A DNA stretch of 64,000 nucleotides. Origin: Eikenella corrodens (GTDB lineage Bacteria > Pseudomonadota > Gammaproteobacteria > Burkholderiales > Neisseriaceae). The stretch is from assembly GCF_900187105.1 (NCBI RefSeq), contig NZ_LT906482.1, forward strand, positions 1,488,001-1,552,000, read 5' to 3'. The position numbers were made by a program, and so were the translations under genes. Each line of letters opens with the position of its first letter. The first letter of the stretch is position 1. Positions 33,400 through 42,298 of the stretch are shown in pieces. Below the pieces are notes generated by a model that made no database searches, was not told the origin of the DNA, and saw only the letters and a list, made by a program, of their open reading frames with translations.

Positions 33400-34566
33400 T
33401 TTGTTGGGTGTAAAGGTCTCCCATTTGTTGCAGGCGGGGCAGTGCCAGAAGAACACTTGCGATTTGAAGTGGCAGTGGCGGCAGCGGTACATCACGTTTT
33501 TCTGCAGGGTGCGCCCGATTACGCCGCGCATCATGTCGGCATCGCTCTTCCAGGCGGGGTCGAGGTTGTTCAGGCGCAGGCCGAGCAGGCGGTATACGCC
33601 GCCGAGGTCGGGCTTTTGGCGCACGAGTTCAACGGCGGTTTCGGCCGCTTTTTCTTCGCCGTAGAGCAGCAGCGATTTTTCGTATACCACATTGATTAAA
33701 TCAAGCTGGGGGAAGGTTTTCAGGTAGCCTGTGAGTACGGCGAGGCCGGCGGCGGCTTCGCCTTGGGCATCGTATGCGTCATACAGTTTTTCGCCCACCA
33801 TGCTCAAGTAAGCATGGTTTTGTTTTTCGATGGCGGTGTAGGCGGCCACGGCGGCGGGGTAGTTGCCCAGCTTTTGCTCCAAATCGCCGAGAATCATGTT
33901 GGCGCGGGCACATTTGCGGTTGGCGTCCAATGCTTTGGCAATATTGGTACGGGCTTGCTCGAAGTCGGATTTAAACAGGGCGGCTTGTGCCAGCTCGCAG
34001 TGGAATTGGGCGATTTCGAAGCGGTAGGTTTGTTCGTCGTGGCTGAGCAGCTGGGCGGTGTCGATGGCTTTGGCCCAATCGCGGTCTTGCTGGTAGATAT
34101 TCAGCAGCACTTGGCGGGCTTGGGCGGCCATATTGCCTTGTTGCAGGCCGAGGAAAATCTGCTCGGCGCGGTCTACCAGGCCGGCGCTTTGGTAGTCTTG
34201 CCCAAGCTCAAACAGCACTTGGTTGCGCTTTTCGCCCACGGTTTCTGGCGCCTCGAGCAGGGCTTGGTGCAGGCGGATGGCTTTATCGTTTTCGCCGCGC
34301 TGGCGGTAGAGTTTGCCTAGGGTGAGGTGCAGCTCGTAGGTGTTGTCGCCGGCGGGCAGCAGGTCGGTCATGTCGGCCAGGTGGCGGGCGGCGCTGCCGA
34401 GGTTGCGGTCTACCAAGGCATCTAGGCTGGCGTAAAACGCGGTGGGCACGGATTTGGCCTGCTTAAGCACGGCTTTCATGTCTACCCGGGCGGCAAACCA
34501 GCCCATGGCAAAGAAGACGGGCAGCAGGATAATCGGGGTGAGCCACCACCAAATATTGCCGTCCAT
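33388..34566 (-). CDS. lapB: Lipopolysaccharide assembly protein LapB (YciM)
   Basis: LapB controls LPS synthesis by presenting LpxC to the FtsH protease. The 392-residue protein has one N-terminal membrane helix (about 5-25), a row of TPR helices (about 38-340) and a C-terminal rubredoxin-type metal site CRHCHFKSQVFFWHCPAC (about 366-383). An uptake sequence is translated as GYLKTF near residue 281. It starts four bases after the lapA stop, an operon conserved in proteobacteria. Confidence 0.94.
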   Translation of the reverse strand: MDGNIWWWLTPIILLPVFFAMGWFAARVDMKAVLKQAKSVPTAFYASLDALVDRNLGSAARHLADMTDLLPAGDNTYELHLTLGKLYRQRGENDKAIRLHQALLEAPETVGEKRNQVLFELGQDYQSAGLVDRAEQIFLGLQQGNMAAQARQVLLNIYQQDRDWAKAIDTAQLLSHDEQTYRFEIAQFHCELAQAALFKSDFEQARTNIAKALDANRKCARANMILGDLEQKLGNYPAAVAAYTAIEKQNHAYLSMVGEKLYDAYDAQGEAAAGLAVLTGYLKTFPQLDLINVVYEKSLLLYGEEKAAETAVELVRQKPDLGGVYRLLGLRLNNLDPAWKSDADMMRGVIGRTLQKNVMYRCRHCHFKSQVFFWHCPACNKWETFTPNKIEV

Positions 34567-34570
34567 ACGC

Positions 34571-34900
34571 CTATTCCTTCACCGGGGCGGTGTCGGGCAC
34601 AGGCTGGGCGGCATCGGCGGGCGCGGGTGTTTGCAGCTGCTCCTGCGCGATCCGGGCGTTTTTGCGCACTTCGTTGCGCAGGCGGTTGTTTTCATGACGC
34701 AAGGAGAGCAGGCGGCCAAACATGGAAAACACGCCGAACACTGCGCCGATAACGAAAAACGCCAAGAGCAGCAGAATCAGCGGCAGGCTGATTTCGCTGC
34801 CGGGCAGGTAGCTGAAGCTGACGAGATGGGTGTTGAATGCGGCTAAAACGATAAAAACCGCCAAAAGCAGCAGTTTGATGATGAGCGAAAACAGTTTCAT
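34571..34900 (-). CDS. lapA: Lipopolysaccharide assembly protein LapA
   Basis: A 109-residue inner-membrane protein with two hydrophobic helices (about 5-24 and 40-62) separated by NTHLVSFSYLPGSEISLP, the DUF1049 layout. A coiled-coil-like charged stretch RHENNRLRNEVRKNARIAQEQ follows and then a Pro/Ala tail. LapA works with LapB in LPS regulation. It precedes lapB by four bases. Confidence 0.92.
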   Translation of the reverse strand: MKLFSLIIKLLLLAVFIVLAAFNTHLVSFSYLPGSEISLPLILLLLAFFVIGAVFGVFSMFGRLLSLRHENNRLRNEVRKNARIAQEQLQTPAPADAAQPVPDTAPVKE

Positions 34901-34968
34901 GAAGCTAGGCCTTTCGTCATGCGGGCGGGAATGGATATCAATGACGAAGTGTAAACTATTTGGGGGGT

Positions 34969-35006
34969 TTCAGGTAGCCTACCGGGCAGCGGGAAGGCTA
35001 CCTGAA
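34969..35006. terminator. DUS pair upstream of lapA
   Basis: TTCAGGTAGCCT (34969-34980) and AGGCTACCTGAA (34995-35006) form a stem between two divergently read genes, so it is more likely an uptake cassette than a needed terminator. Confidence 0.5.
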
Positions 35007-35153
35007 AATATGTTATGATGGTTTCAACTTATTAAGTTTGCCGCCAGCTAGCCTGCATTAGGCGGCTAACCATTTCAAACAATAATAAAATATCCAATCA
35101 AACCCTGCCGGCCGGATTTTTCTCCCACCTGTTAACAAATAAGGAGCAATCTG

Positions 35154-35498
35154 ATGTCTGCAACTGCTGTAACCCCTGTATCCGAATCCCTATTCAAACT
35201 CGGCCTGAACCAGGCGCTGCCCGTGAGCGAGCAGGCCACCACTTCGCGCACCGTGCTGAACAACGACTTGCTGCGCGTGGTGGCTTTTACGCTGGATGCC
35301 GGCCAAGTGCTAACCGAGCACACCTCCACCAAGGCCGTGGTGGTTACCCTGCTGGAAGGCGAGATGGATTTTTCCATCGGCGCACGCCACGAAATTCTGC
35401 ATGCAGGCGATGTGGTGTATCTCGCCCCGAACGAACGCCATGCGCTGAGCGCCGTGAGTGCTTGCCGGATGCAGCTGGTGATGGTGAACGTGGATTGA
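35154..35498 (+). CDS. Cupin-domain protein
   Basis: The 114-residue protein is a single cupin domain: LTEHTSTKAVVVTLLEGEMDFSIG (motif 1, with one histidine of the usual pair) and AGDVVYLAPNERHALSA (motif 2 with its histidine) at about 54-102. AAGGAG lies eight bases before the ATG. Its partner or substrate is unknown. A GC-rich terminator and then a DUS pair follow, so the gene is probably transcribed alone. Confidence 0.75.
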   Translation: MSATAVTPVSESLFKLGLNQALPVSEQATTSRTVLNNDLLRVVAFTLDAGQVLTEHTSTKAVVVTLLEGEMDFSIGARHEILHAGDVVYLAPNERHALSAVSACRMQLVMVNVD

Positions 35499-35804
35499 GC
35501 TTGGATAAAGCAACAGGCGCGGTGTGCCGAACCGCGCCTGTTTTGTTGAGGCTACCTGAAAATAAAATGGCGGCTGGATAAGGCTGTTTTCAGGTAGCCT
35601 TTGCTTTGATTTCAGGCTGCCTGAAACATGATTTGCCCATACAGCCGCTACAAACTTTAACCTAGGGCTAACCGTAGCTTAAGAAAACGGTCTGTTACAA
35701 TGCACTCGTTGTTCTGCATTGGGTTTTGGCCGTGCAAAAGGCCAATCCGCCTAGAGAACGCCAATTACATTCCAACTACATTCCAACATGAAGGGAGTTT
35801 GAAA
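35499..35804. other. Intergenic region with DUS pair and a Simonsiella-type uptake sequence
   Basis: No gene is seen. After the cupin terminator comes a DUS pair (35549-35560 and 35589-35600), then AGGCTGCCTGAA at 35614-35625, which is the dialect known from Simonsiella. The remainder should hold the promoter of the lysozyme-inhibitor gene. Confidence 0.6.
35512..35545 (+). terminator. Rho-independent terminator of the cupin gene
   Basis: AACAGGCGCGGT pairs with ACCGCGCCTGTT around GTGCCGA and runs into Ts. Confidence 0.85.
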
Positions 35805-36485
35805 ATGAAATTTTGGCAATCAACAGCATTAGCTGCTTTGGCTGTGGGCATCGCTGCCCCGGCATTCGCTGCCGGCGGCACCGTGTCTTATGTCTGCCAA
35901 CAAGGCAAACAGGTGGATGTGAGCTATCAGTTCAACAGCCGCGGCAAACCGGTGTCTGCCCGCGCGCGCCTCAACGGCAGCAACCGCAATATGGCTTTCG
36001 ATGCGCGCCGCTCCGACAGCACGGGCACTGCGTTTAAAGACCGTGCCGGCTACAACCTGACCGGCCCGGTGCTTACCGCCCGCAACTACCGTAGCGAAGA
36101 AGGCATCAGCATCCTCTCGCCGCGTAGCGAATTCCTGTATAAAGACTGTAATCCGCGCCAAAACGAGCCGGCCCGCCAAGCTCCGCCCGCTGCAGCCCGT
36201 AGCGGCAGCGTGGCCTATGTGTGCCAGCAAGGCCGCCGCTTGAATGTGAATTACCACTTCAACTCTGCCGGTGTGCCCACCAGCGCCGAACTGCGCGTGA
36301 ATAACCGCAATCTGCGCCTGCCGTACAACCTGTCGGCTTCCGACAATGTGGACACCGTATTCAGCGCCAACGGCTACCGCCTGACCACCAATGCCATGGA
36401 TTCGGCCAACTACCGCAGCCAAGACATCATCGTGAGCGCGCCCAACGGCCAGATGCTGTATAAAGATTGTTCTCCTGCCCGTTAA
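35805..36485 (+). CDS. Secreted protein with two ACP-like lysozyme-inhibitor domains
   Basis: The 226-residue protein has a signal peptide (cleavage after AFA near residue 22) and two copies of one domain. Copy 1 (about 25-115) opens VSYVCQQGKQVDVSYQFNS and closes LYKDCNPR; copy 2 (about 133-226) opens VAYVCQQGRRLNVNYHFNS and closes LYKDCSPAR. Each copy has one cysteine near its start and one near its end. The pattern closely follows the Neisseria adhesin complex protein (ACP), a surface lysozyme inhibitor which has a single domain. A Pro/Ala linker (RQAPPAAARSG) joins the copies. AAGGGAG precedes the ATG. Confidence 0.8.
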   Translation: MKFWQSTALAALAVGIAAPAFAAGGTVSYVCQQGKQVDVSYQFNSRGKPVSARARLNGSNRNMAFDARRSDSTGTAFKDRAGYNLTGPVLTARNYRSEEGISILSPRSEFLYKDCNPRQNEPARQAPPAAARSGSVAYVCQQGRRLNVNYHFNSAGVPTSAELRVNNRNLRLPYNLSASDNVDTVFSANGYRLTTNAMDSANYRSQDIIVSAPNGQMLYKDCSPAR

Positions 36486-36502
36486 TCGGAGTGGCGGATA
36501 AG

Positions 36503-36541
36503 CAAACAGGCACAACTTTGCGGTTGTGCCTGTTTTGTTTG
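36503..36541 (+). terminator. Rho-independent terminator of the ACP-like gene
   Basis: AAACAGGCACAAC pairs with GTTGTGCCTGTTT and is followed by TGTTT. Confidence 0.85.
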
Positions 36542-36552
36542 GCTGTGGTGTT

Positions 36553-36843
36553 TCAGGTAGCCTTTGAGGGTTCAATGATGGCCAGCAGCTCTTCTGCCCA
36601 ATCGGTTTGTGCCAAATCGGAAAAGCGGATGCTCAAGCCGTCGGCCAAGTCGTTGGCTACGATGAAGTCGTTGCCTTGAAACGTGATTGCCCACATATCC
36701 GCATTCGGCGCCATGGCGTAGTCTGATAAGTGGATGCACGGATGTTGCCGTAGGGCAGTGTCGATATATTGGCTGGATATATCGCCGGCGTGGGCAGATG
36801 GCAGCTCCCACAGGGAGGCATTGAGCTTGAAGGGTGTGCGCAT
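36553..36843 (-). CDS. Hypothetical protein
   Basis: A 96-residue acidic protein with no signal or helix long enough to span a membrane. It includes LHLSDYAMAPNADMWAITF-like hydrophobic patches and a NDLADGLSIRFSDL stretch. The last codons read through an inverted uptake sequence (EPSKAT). Only the intact frame and codon use support it. It lies convergent to the ACP-like gene and upstream is tRNA-Thr. Confidence 0.45.
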   Translation of the reverse strand: MRTPFKLNASLWELPSAHAGDISSQYIDTALRQHPCIHLSDYAMAPNADMWAITFQGNDFIVANDLADGLSIRFSDLAQTDWAEELLAIIEPSKAT

Positions 36844-36965
36844 AGTGGTAAGTAAAGCAGGCTACCTGAAATTGAGTTAGTCCAAAGTTTGTCCAAAGTG
36901 CCAGAGAGCATACAGACAAGAAAAATCGCAAACCAGCATAACTAGCTGATTTGCGATTAGGATTT

Positions 36966-37041
36966 TGGTGCCGGCGGCAGGAATCGAACTCGCGACCCCC
37001 TGATTACAAGTCAGGTGCTCTACCAACTGAGCTACACCGGC
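36966..37041 (-). tRNA. tRNA-Thr (anticodon TGT)
   Basis: The minus strand reads GCCGGTGTAGCTCAGTTGG at the start and ends with CCGGC A CCA. The anticodon arm CCTGA/TCAGG encloses CTTGTAA, giving TGT. All arms pair normally and CCA is encoded. Confidence 0.96.
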
Positions 37042-37164
37042 AAGAAGCGGCGAATTATGCCGATGTTGTGCGCATTTGGCAAGAGGGTGCAGCAAAAAAT
37101 GGGAGAAACGTGGTTTTGCAGCAACTTGGATAGGGGTTAAGAATAGGGTAGTGCCGCATATGTT

Positions 37165-37199
37165 TTCAGGTAGCCTGTTGCGGGAACAGGCTACCTGAA
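37165..37199 (-). terminator. DUS pair behind the flavin hydroxylase gene
   Basis: TTCAGGTAGCCT (37165-37176) and AGGCTACCTGAA (37188-37199) form a hairpin just after the stop at 37231. Confidence 0.7.
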
Positions 37200-37230
37200 A
37201 ATACGTTCGCGGCGCTGAAGCGGCTGCAAC

Positions 37231-38403
37231 CTAACCGGTGAGCTGTTTGGTAATCAGTTTTTTCACCGGCGGCAGGTGGTTGCTCAGGCGCAGTACGGTA
37301 TTGCGCAGCAATTTGGCGGGCGGGGTTTCGTTGGTGAAGAGTTTCACCACGAAGTTCGTGCCGTGATACAGCGCGCGGGTGTGCAGGATGTGTTTGGCTT
37401 CGTATTTTTCCAAAAGCTTGGTATCGGCGATGTCTTGGCCGGAAGCGGCAGCCTGCACGATGAGGCCGGCCAGGATGTCGGCGCTGGCGAGGCCGAGGTT
37501 GAAGCCGTGGGCGGTAACGGGGTGCATACCCACGGCGGCGTCGCCGATGAGGGCGGTGCGGCGGGCGGAGAAGCGGCGGGCATGTACGCCAACCAAGGGA
37601 TATGTGTGGATGCTGCCGGCGGGGGTCATCTTGCCGAGCTGGCCTTGCAGGTGTTGCTCAAGGTCGGCGGCCAGCGCTTCGGGGCTGAGTTCGGTGATTT
37701 CATGCAGGCGGCGGTTGTCGATGGTGATGACGCAGTTGGTCATGTGTTCGCCCAGCGGCAGCAGGGCGATGGTGCGGCCGTAGCTGAAGCATTCGTAAGC
37801 GGTGTTTTCGTTGGAGGTGGTGTGTGAGAAACGGGCCACGAGCACGGTGCGGCCGAAGTCGTGCATGTCGGCGGAAATGCCGGCCTGGCGGCGGGTTTGC
37901 GAGAAGCGGCTGTCAGCGGCGATGAGTAGGCGGGCGGATACGGTGTCGCCGTTGTCGAGCAGGATGCTCACGCCCTCTTCACCGTTTACGGCTTCCTGCA
38001 CTTTATGGCCGGTGAGGAAATGGACGTTTTCATGCTGGCTGGCGGCTTGGTAGGCAGCGCGGCGGATATCGTGGTTGGATACGAGGAAGCCGAGCTGGCC
38101 TTTGCCGTCGGTGGGCGGGGGGAAGTTGAGGGTGTAGGGGGAACTGCCGTTGATCACTTTGGCGGCTTTGAGCGGGTAGATGCCTTCGGCGGGGATATGT
38201 TGCCACAGGCCGAGTTTTTCCATGATGCCGCGCGAGGGGTGGGTGAGGGCGATTTCGCGGCCGTCGTAGGGCGGGTTGGCCAGGGTTTCCTGGCTGCTTT
38301 GTTCGATGAGCAGGATGTTCAGGCCGCTGGGGGCGGCTGCGGCGGCGAAGCTGAGACCGGCCGGGCCGGCGCCGATAACGACGATATCGCAAGTGTGCTG
38401 CAT
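37231..38403 (-). CDS. FAD-dependent ubiquinone hydroxylase (UbiH/UbiF/UbiM family)
   Basis: The 390-residue protein has the FAD-binding start CDIVVIGAGPAGLSFAAAAA (about 4-23), the family's second motif RLLIAADSRFSQTRR (about 173-187) and GDAAVGMHPVTAHGFNLG (about 286-303). It would hydroxylate the ring of a ubiquinone precursor. Neisseria use UbiM, a broad-range member; this may be that enzyme, but the subgroup is not proven from sequence alone. ATG 38403 is used because the upstream 38 codons read through an uptake sequence and look non-coding. Confidence 0.82.
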   Translation of the reverse strand: MQHTCDIVVIGAGPAGLSFAAAAAPSGLNILLIEQSSQETLANPPYDGREIALTHPSRGIMEKLGLWQHIPAEGIYPLKAAKVINGSSPYTLNFPPPTDGKGQLGFLVSNHDIRRAAYQAASQHENVHFLTGHKVQEAVNGEEGVSILLDNGDTVSARLLIAADSRFSQTRRQAGISADMHDFGRTVLVARFSHTTSNENTAYECFSYGRTIALLPLGEHMTNCVITIDNRRLHEITELSPEALAADLEQHLQGQLGKMTPAGSIHTYPLVGVHARRFSARRTALIGDAAVGMHPVTAHGFNLGLASADILAGLIVQAAASGQDIADTKLLEKYEAKHILHTRALYHGTNFVVKLFTNETPPAKLLRNTVLRLSNHLPPVKKLITKQLTG

Positions 38404-38497
38404 GGTGAAGCTCCTCTTGGGGTGGCAGGGAAATGGTTGTGCCGGATTATACCGCAAGTATGCGGGCGGCTGCGGGGAGGGTGTGGCGAAACTGGCT

Positions 38498-38531
38498 TTC
38501 AGGTAGCCTATTTGCAATCAGGCTACCTGAA
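38498..38531. terminator. DUS pair between the hydroxylase and Smr genes
   Basis: TTCAGGTAGCCT (38498-38509) and AGGCTACCTGAA (38520-38531). It lies between divergent genes, so it is probably an uptake cassette more than a functional terminator. Confidence 0.5.
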
Positions 38532-38613
38532 AATCGTGTGGAGGTATTCGCTTGTGCTGCTTCGGTTATAAAATAGCCGGATAAAAAGATGAAATTAGAT
38601 ATGGAGCCGGATA

Positions 38614-39213
38614 ATGGATAAACAGGATACGCAAAAGCTGTTGCAGCAATTGGGCAAGGAGGCGAAGCGGCGGCAGGAAGAGGCTGCGGCGCAGGCTAAG
38701 CGGCAGCGTCGGGACGAGCCGGATTTTGCGGCGGCGGTGGGCAAGGTTACGCCGCTGAAAAACAGTAATCGGGTGGCTGCGCCGAAAGACAATAAGCCTT
38801 TGAAACGGCGGTTTGATGAGATGGAATGGGATGAGGAGGAGTATTTCTACGTGAGTGCCGACAGCGAGCACGAGCCGCCACGTTCGTTTTGCAAAAATGG
38901 CCGCGGGCAGGATGATATCCGCCGCCTGGTGGCCGGGCATTGGCCGTGCGTTGGGCATTTGGATTTGCACGGTTGCACGCGTGAGGAGGCGCAGCGGGAG
39001 TTGAGCGAGTTTATTGAGGAAGTGTTGCGCCGTGGGGTGTGCGCGGAAATAGTGCACGGCAGCGGGCTGGGTTCGCACGGCTTTGTGCCGGTGTTGAAAA
39101 GCTTGGTGCGCCGCTGGCTGATGGCACATCCGGAAGTGCTGGCTTATGCCGAGCCGCATGGTGCGAACGATGGGGCGGTGATCATTTTATTGCGCAAACG
39201 GCGCACGGGGTAG
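38614..39213 (+). CDS. Smr-domain protein
   Basis: The 199-residue protein has a basic, coiled N-terminal half (KEAKRRQEEAAAQAKRQRR) and a C-terminal Smr domain with HLDLHGCTREEA (about 115-126) and IVHGSGLGSHG (about 147-157), the two signature motifs of Smr endonuclease-like domains related to the MutS2 C-terminus. Small stand-alone Smr proteins of this build act on nucleic acids; some are ribosome-rescue or mRNA nucleases. The exact target is unknown. Confidence 0.85.
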   Translation: MDKQDTQKLLQQLGKEAKRRQEEAAAQAKRQRRDEPDFAAAVGKVTPLKNSNRVAAPKDNKPLKRRFDEMEWDEEEYFYVSADSEHEPPRSFCKNGRGQDDIRRLVAGHWPCVGHLDLHGCTREEAQRELSEFIEEVLRRGVCAEIVHGSGLGSHGFVPVLKSLVRRWLMAHPEVLAYAEPHGANDGAVIILLRKRRTG

Positions 39214-39542
39214 GCGTTTCTGTTTTGTTGTTTTATGGATAAGCTATCCCAGGTTGTTTTCGGATGATTTTTTAGGCAGCGGGGTGCTGGAACAGGGTTT
39301 GTGCCTTGAAGAATAAAGGCTTTAAAAGTCTGAATAAAAACGTTGCCAATCAGGCGCAAGACTGTTAATATTCCACGGAAATACAGAGTGTTGCAGCATT
39401 GTCGGCGCGGTGGAAATTTTCGGAAAACAACAGTTTCCCGGTTCGGCTGTTTAAGCATATGCTTTTATGGCCGATTTTTGCTGTGTTGCCAAACGAAAAA
39501 GCGAAGCTCTTTGATTAACCCAAGTAAAGAGGATAAGGATTT
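39214..39542 (+). other. Intergenic leader of aceE
   Basis: No gene is seen in this 329-base region. It contains a candidate promoter (39343-39371) and an untranslated leader of about 165 bases with no hairpin I can identify as a riboswitch. Confidence 0.5.
39343..39371 (+). promoter_or_regulatory. Candidate aceE promoter
   Basis: TTGCCA (39343-39348) and TAATAT (39366-39371) are separated by 17 bases. Confidence 0.4.
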
Positions 39543-42227
39543 ATGTCTGCCGAAAAACATGATATCGACCCGATTGAAACCCAGGAGTGGTTGGATGCGC
39601 TCAGTTCCGTGCTAGAAAACGAAGGCTCGGAGCGGGCGCATTTTCTGTTGGAAAACTTGGTGCGCTACACCCGCCGTCGCGGCGTGCACCTGCCGTTTAG
39701 CGCCACCACCGCGTATCTGAACACCATCCCGGTCGGCAAGGAGCAGAAATCACCCGGCAATCAAGAGCTGGAACACCGCATCCGCGCCGCCATCCGCTGG
39801 AATGCTGCCGCCATGGTGCTGCGTGCCGGCAAAAAAGATTTGGAATTGGGCGGCCACATCGCTTCCTTCCAGTCTTCCGCTACTTTGTATGACGTGGGCT
39901 TCAACCACTTCTGGCGTGCCAAAGACGAAGCTGCCGGTGAAGAAGGCGATTTGATTTATGTTCAAGGCCACTCTGCTCCCGGCATTTATTCCCGCGCCTT
40001 CGTGGAAGGCCGCCTGAGCGAAGATCAGCTGAACAACTTCCGCCAAGAAGTGGGCGGTAACGGCCTGCCGTCTTATCCGCACCCGCACCTGATGCCTGAT
40101 TTCTGGCAGTTCCCCACTGTATCCATGGGCTTGGGCCCGTTGATGGCGATTTACCAAGCCCGCTTCCTGAAATACTTGGAGTCTCGAGGCCTGGCCAAAA
40201 CCAAGGGCCGCAAAGTATGGTGCTTCTGCGGCGACGGCGAGATGGACGAGCCGGAAAGCCAAGGTGCTATCGCTTTGGCCGCCCGCGAAGGCTTGGACAA
40301 CCTGATTTTCGTTATTAACTGCAACCTGCAGCGTTTGGACGGCCCGGTGCGCGGCAACGGCAAAATCATCCAAGAATTGGAAGGCAACTTCCGCGGCGCA
40401 GGCTGGAATGTGTTGAAAGTGATTTGGGGTCGCCGTTGGGACGGCCTCTTGGCACGCGACACCAACCACGCCCTGAAACAGCGCATGGAAGAATGCCTGG
40501 ACGGCGACTACCAAACCTTCAAGTCCAAAGACGGTGCATACGTTCGCGAACACTTCTTCAACACGCCCGAATTGAAAGCCCTCGTGGCCGATATGTCTGA
40601 CGACGAAATCTGGGCCTTGAACCGTGGCGGCCACGACCCGTACAAAGTTTACGCCGCTTACCACGAAGCCGTGAACAACGCCGGCGGCCGCCCCACTGTG
40701 ATTTTGGCCAAAACCATCAAAGGCTACGGCATGGGTGCATCCGGCGAAGGTCAAAACGTTGCCCACCAAGCCAAGAAAATGGACGTGAAATCGCTCAAAC
40801 AGTTCCGCGACCGCTTCGGTATTCAGGTAACCGACGAGCAAATCGACAGTGGCGACTTGCCCTACTTCCGCTTTGCTGAAGACAGCCCGGAAATGCAATA
40901 TCTGCGTGAACGTCGCAACGCCTTGGGCGGTTACTTGCCGGCACGTAATCCGAACAACGAAGCCTTGCCGATTCCGGCTCTGGAAACCTTCGACGCCCAG
41001 CTGCAATCCAGCGGCGATCGCGAATTCTCCACCACCATGGCTTTTGTACGTATCTTGGCTGCCTTGCTGAAAGACAAGCAAATCGGCCGCCGCATCGTGC
41101 CGATTGTGCCCGATGAGAGCCGCACCTTCGGTATGGAAGGTATGTTCCGCCAATACGGCATTTGGAACCCGAAAGGTCAGCAGTACACCCCGCAGGATAA
41201 AGACCAGCTGATGTTCTACAAAGAGAGCGTGGATGGCCAAATTCTGCAGGAAGGCATCAACGAGCCGGGTGCTATGGCCGACTGGATTGCTGCTTCCACC
41301 AGCTATGCCAACAACCGTTACGCCATGATTCCGTTCTACATCTACTACTCCATGTTCGGTTTCCAACGCATCGGCGATTTGGCTTGGGCTGCCGGCGACA
41401 TGCACGCACGCGGCTTCCTCTTGGGCGGCACCGCAGGCCGCACCACTCTCAATGGCGAAGGCCTGCAACACGAAGACGGCCACAGCCAGCTGCAAGCCGA
41501 CCTGATTCCGAACTGCGTCAGCTACGACCCGACCTTCCAATACGAAGTGGCCGTAATCGTACACAACGGTCTGCAACGCATGTACGTGGATAACGAAGAC
41601 GTATTCTTCTACATCACCCTGATGAACGAAAACTACGCCCACCCCGCCATGCCGCAACGCAAAGGCATCGAGCAGGAAATCCTCAAAGGTATGTATCTGT
41701 TCCGCGAAGGCGGCAAAGGCGACAAACGCGTTCAGCTGATGGGCTCCGGCACCATCCTGCAGGAAGTGATCCACGCTGCCGATTTGCTGAAAAACGATTT
41801 CGGTGTGGAAGCCGACATCTGGTCTTGCCCCTCGTTCAACCTGCTGCACCGCGAAGCCATCGAAACTGACCGTTGGAACCGCCTGCATCCGGCTGCCGAG
41901 CAGAAACTGCCCTTCGTGAGCCAGCAGCTGCAAGGCCATGCCGGCCCGGTTGTCGCTGCTACTGACTACATCCGCAGCTTTGCCGATCGCATCCGCGCCT
42001 ACATCCCCAAAGAAAACGGCGATTATGTAGTGCTCGGTACCGACGGTTTCGGCCGCTCCGACAGCCGCGCCAACCTGCGCAGCTTCTTCGAAGTAGACCG
42101 CTATCATGTGGCCGTGGCTGCGCTGGACGCTTTGGCCAAACAAGGCAAAGTGGGCAAAGACGTGGTGCAGAAAGCCATCGAGAAATACGGCGTTCAAACC
42201 GAAGTTGCACCCAGCTGGAAACGCTAA
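39543..42227 (+). CDS. aceE: Pyruvate dehydrogenase E1 component (homodimeric)
   Basis: AceE decarboxylates pyruvate and acetylates the lipoyl arm of E2. The 894-residue protein is the homodimeric proteobacterial type. The thiamine motif is CGDGEMDEPESQG ending near VINCNLQRLDGPVRG (about 228-262); others are GHSAPGIYSRAF (about 141-152) and GTAGRTTLNGEGLQHEDGHS (about 631-650). AGAGGA precedes the ATG. A lipoprotein gene separates it from aceF. Confidence 0.97.
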   Translation: MSAEKHDIDPIETQEWLDALSSVLENEGSERAHFLLENLVRYTRRRGVHLPFSATTAYLNTIPVGKEQKSPGNQELEHRIRAAIRWNAAAMVLRAGKKDLELGGHIASFQSSATLYDVGFNHFWRAKDEAAGEEGDLIYVQGHSAPGIYSRAFVEGRLSEDQLNNFRQEVGGNGLPSYPHPHLMPDFWQFPTVSMGLGPLMAIYQARFLKYLESRGLAKTKGRKVWCFCGDGEMDEPESQGAIALAAREGLDNLIFVINCNLQRLDGPVRGNGKIIQELEGNFRGAGWNVLKVIWGRRWDGLLARDTNHALKQRMEECLDGDYQTFKSKDGAYVREHFFNTPELKALVADMSDDEIWALNRGGHDPYKVYAAYHEAVNNAGGRPTVILAKTIKGYGMGASGEGQNVAHQAKKMDVKSLKQFRDRFGIQVTDEQIDSGDLPYFRFAEDSPEMQYLRERRNALGGYLPARNPNNEALPIPALETFDAQLQSSGDREFSTTMAFVRILAALLKDKQIGRRIVPIVPDESRTFGMEGMFRQYGIWNPKGQQYTPQDKDQLMFYKESVDGQILQEGINEPGAMADWIAASTSYANNRYAMIPFYIYYSMFGFQRIGDLAWAAGDMHARGFLLGGTAGRTTLNGEGLQHEDGHSQLQADLIPNCVSYDPTFQYEVAVIVHNGLQRMYVDNEDVFFYITLMNENYAHPAMPQRKGIEQEILKGMYLFREGGKGDKRVQLMGSGTILQEVIHAADLLKNDFGVEADIWSCPSFNLLHREAIETDRWNRLHPAAEQKLPFVSQQLQGHAGPVVAATDYIRSFADRIRAYIPKENGDYVVLGTDGFGRSDSRANLRSFFEVDRYHVAVAALDALAKQGKVGKDVVQKAIEKYGVQTEVAPSWKR

Positions 42228-42242
42228 TCCCGGCCTGAAGTT

Positions 42243-42280
42243 TTCAGGTAGCCTTGCCCCCGCGGTAGAGGCTACCTGAA
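42243..42280 (+). terminator. DUS pair between aceE and the lipoprotein gene
   Basis: TTCAGGTAGCCT (42243-42254) and AGGCTACCTGAA (42269-42280) form a stem inside what should be a PDH transcript; it could lower expression of the genes behind it. Confidence 0.5.
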
Positions 42281-42298
42281 AAACAGAAAAGGAAAAAT

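Noticed and set aside
36877-37095. A 72-codon minus-strand frame near 37 kb
   Set aside because: It is a reading through the tRNA-Thr gene.
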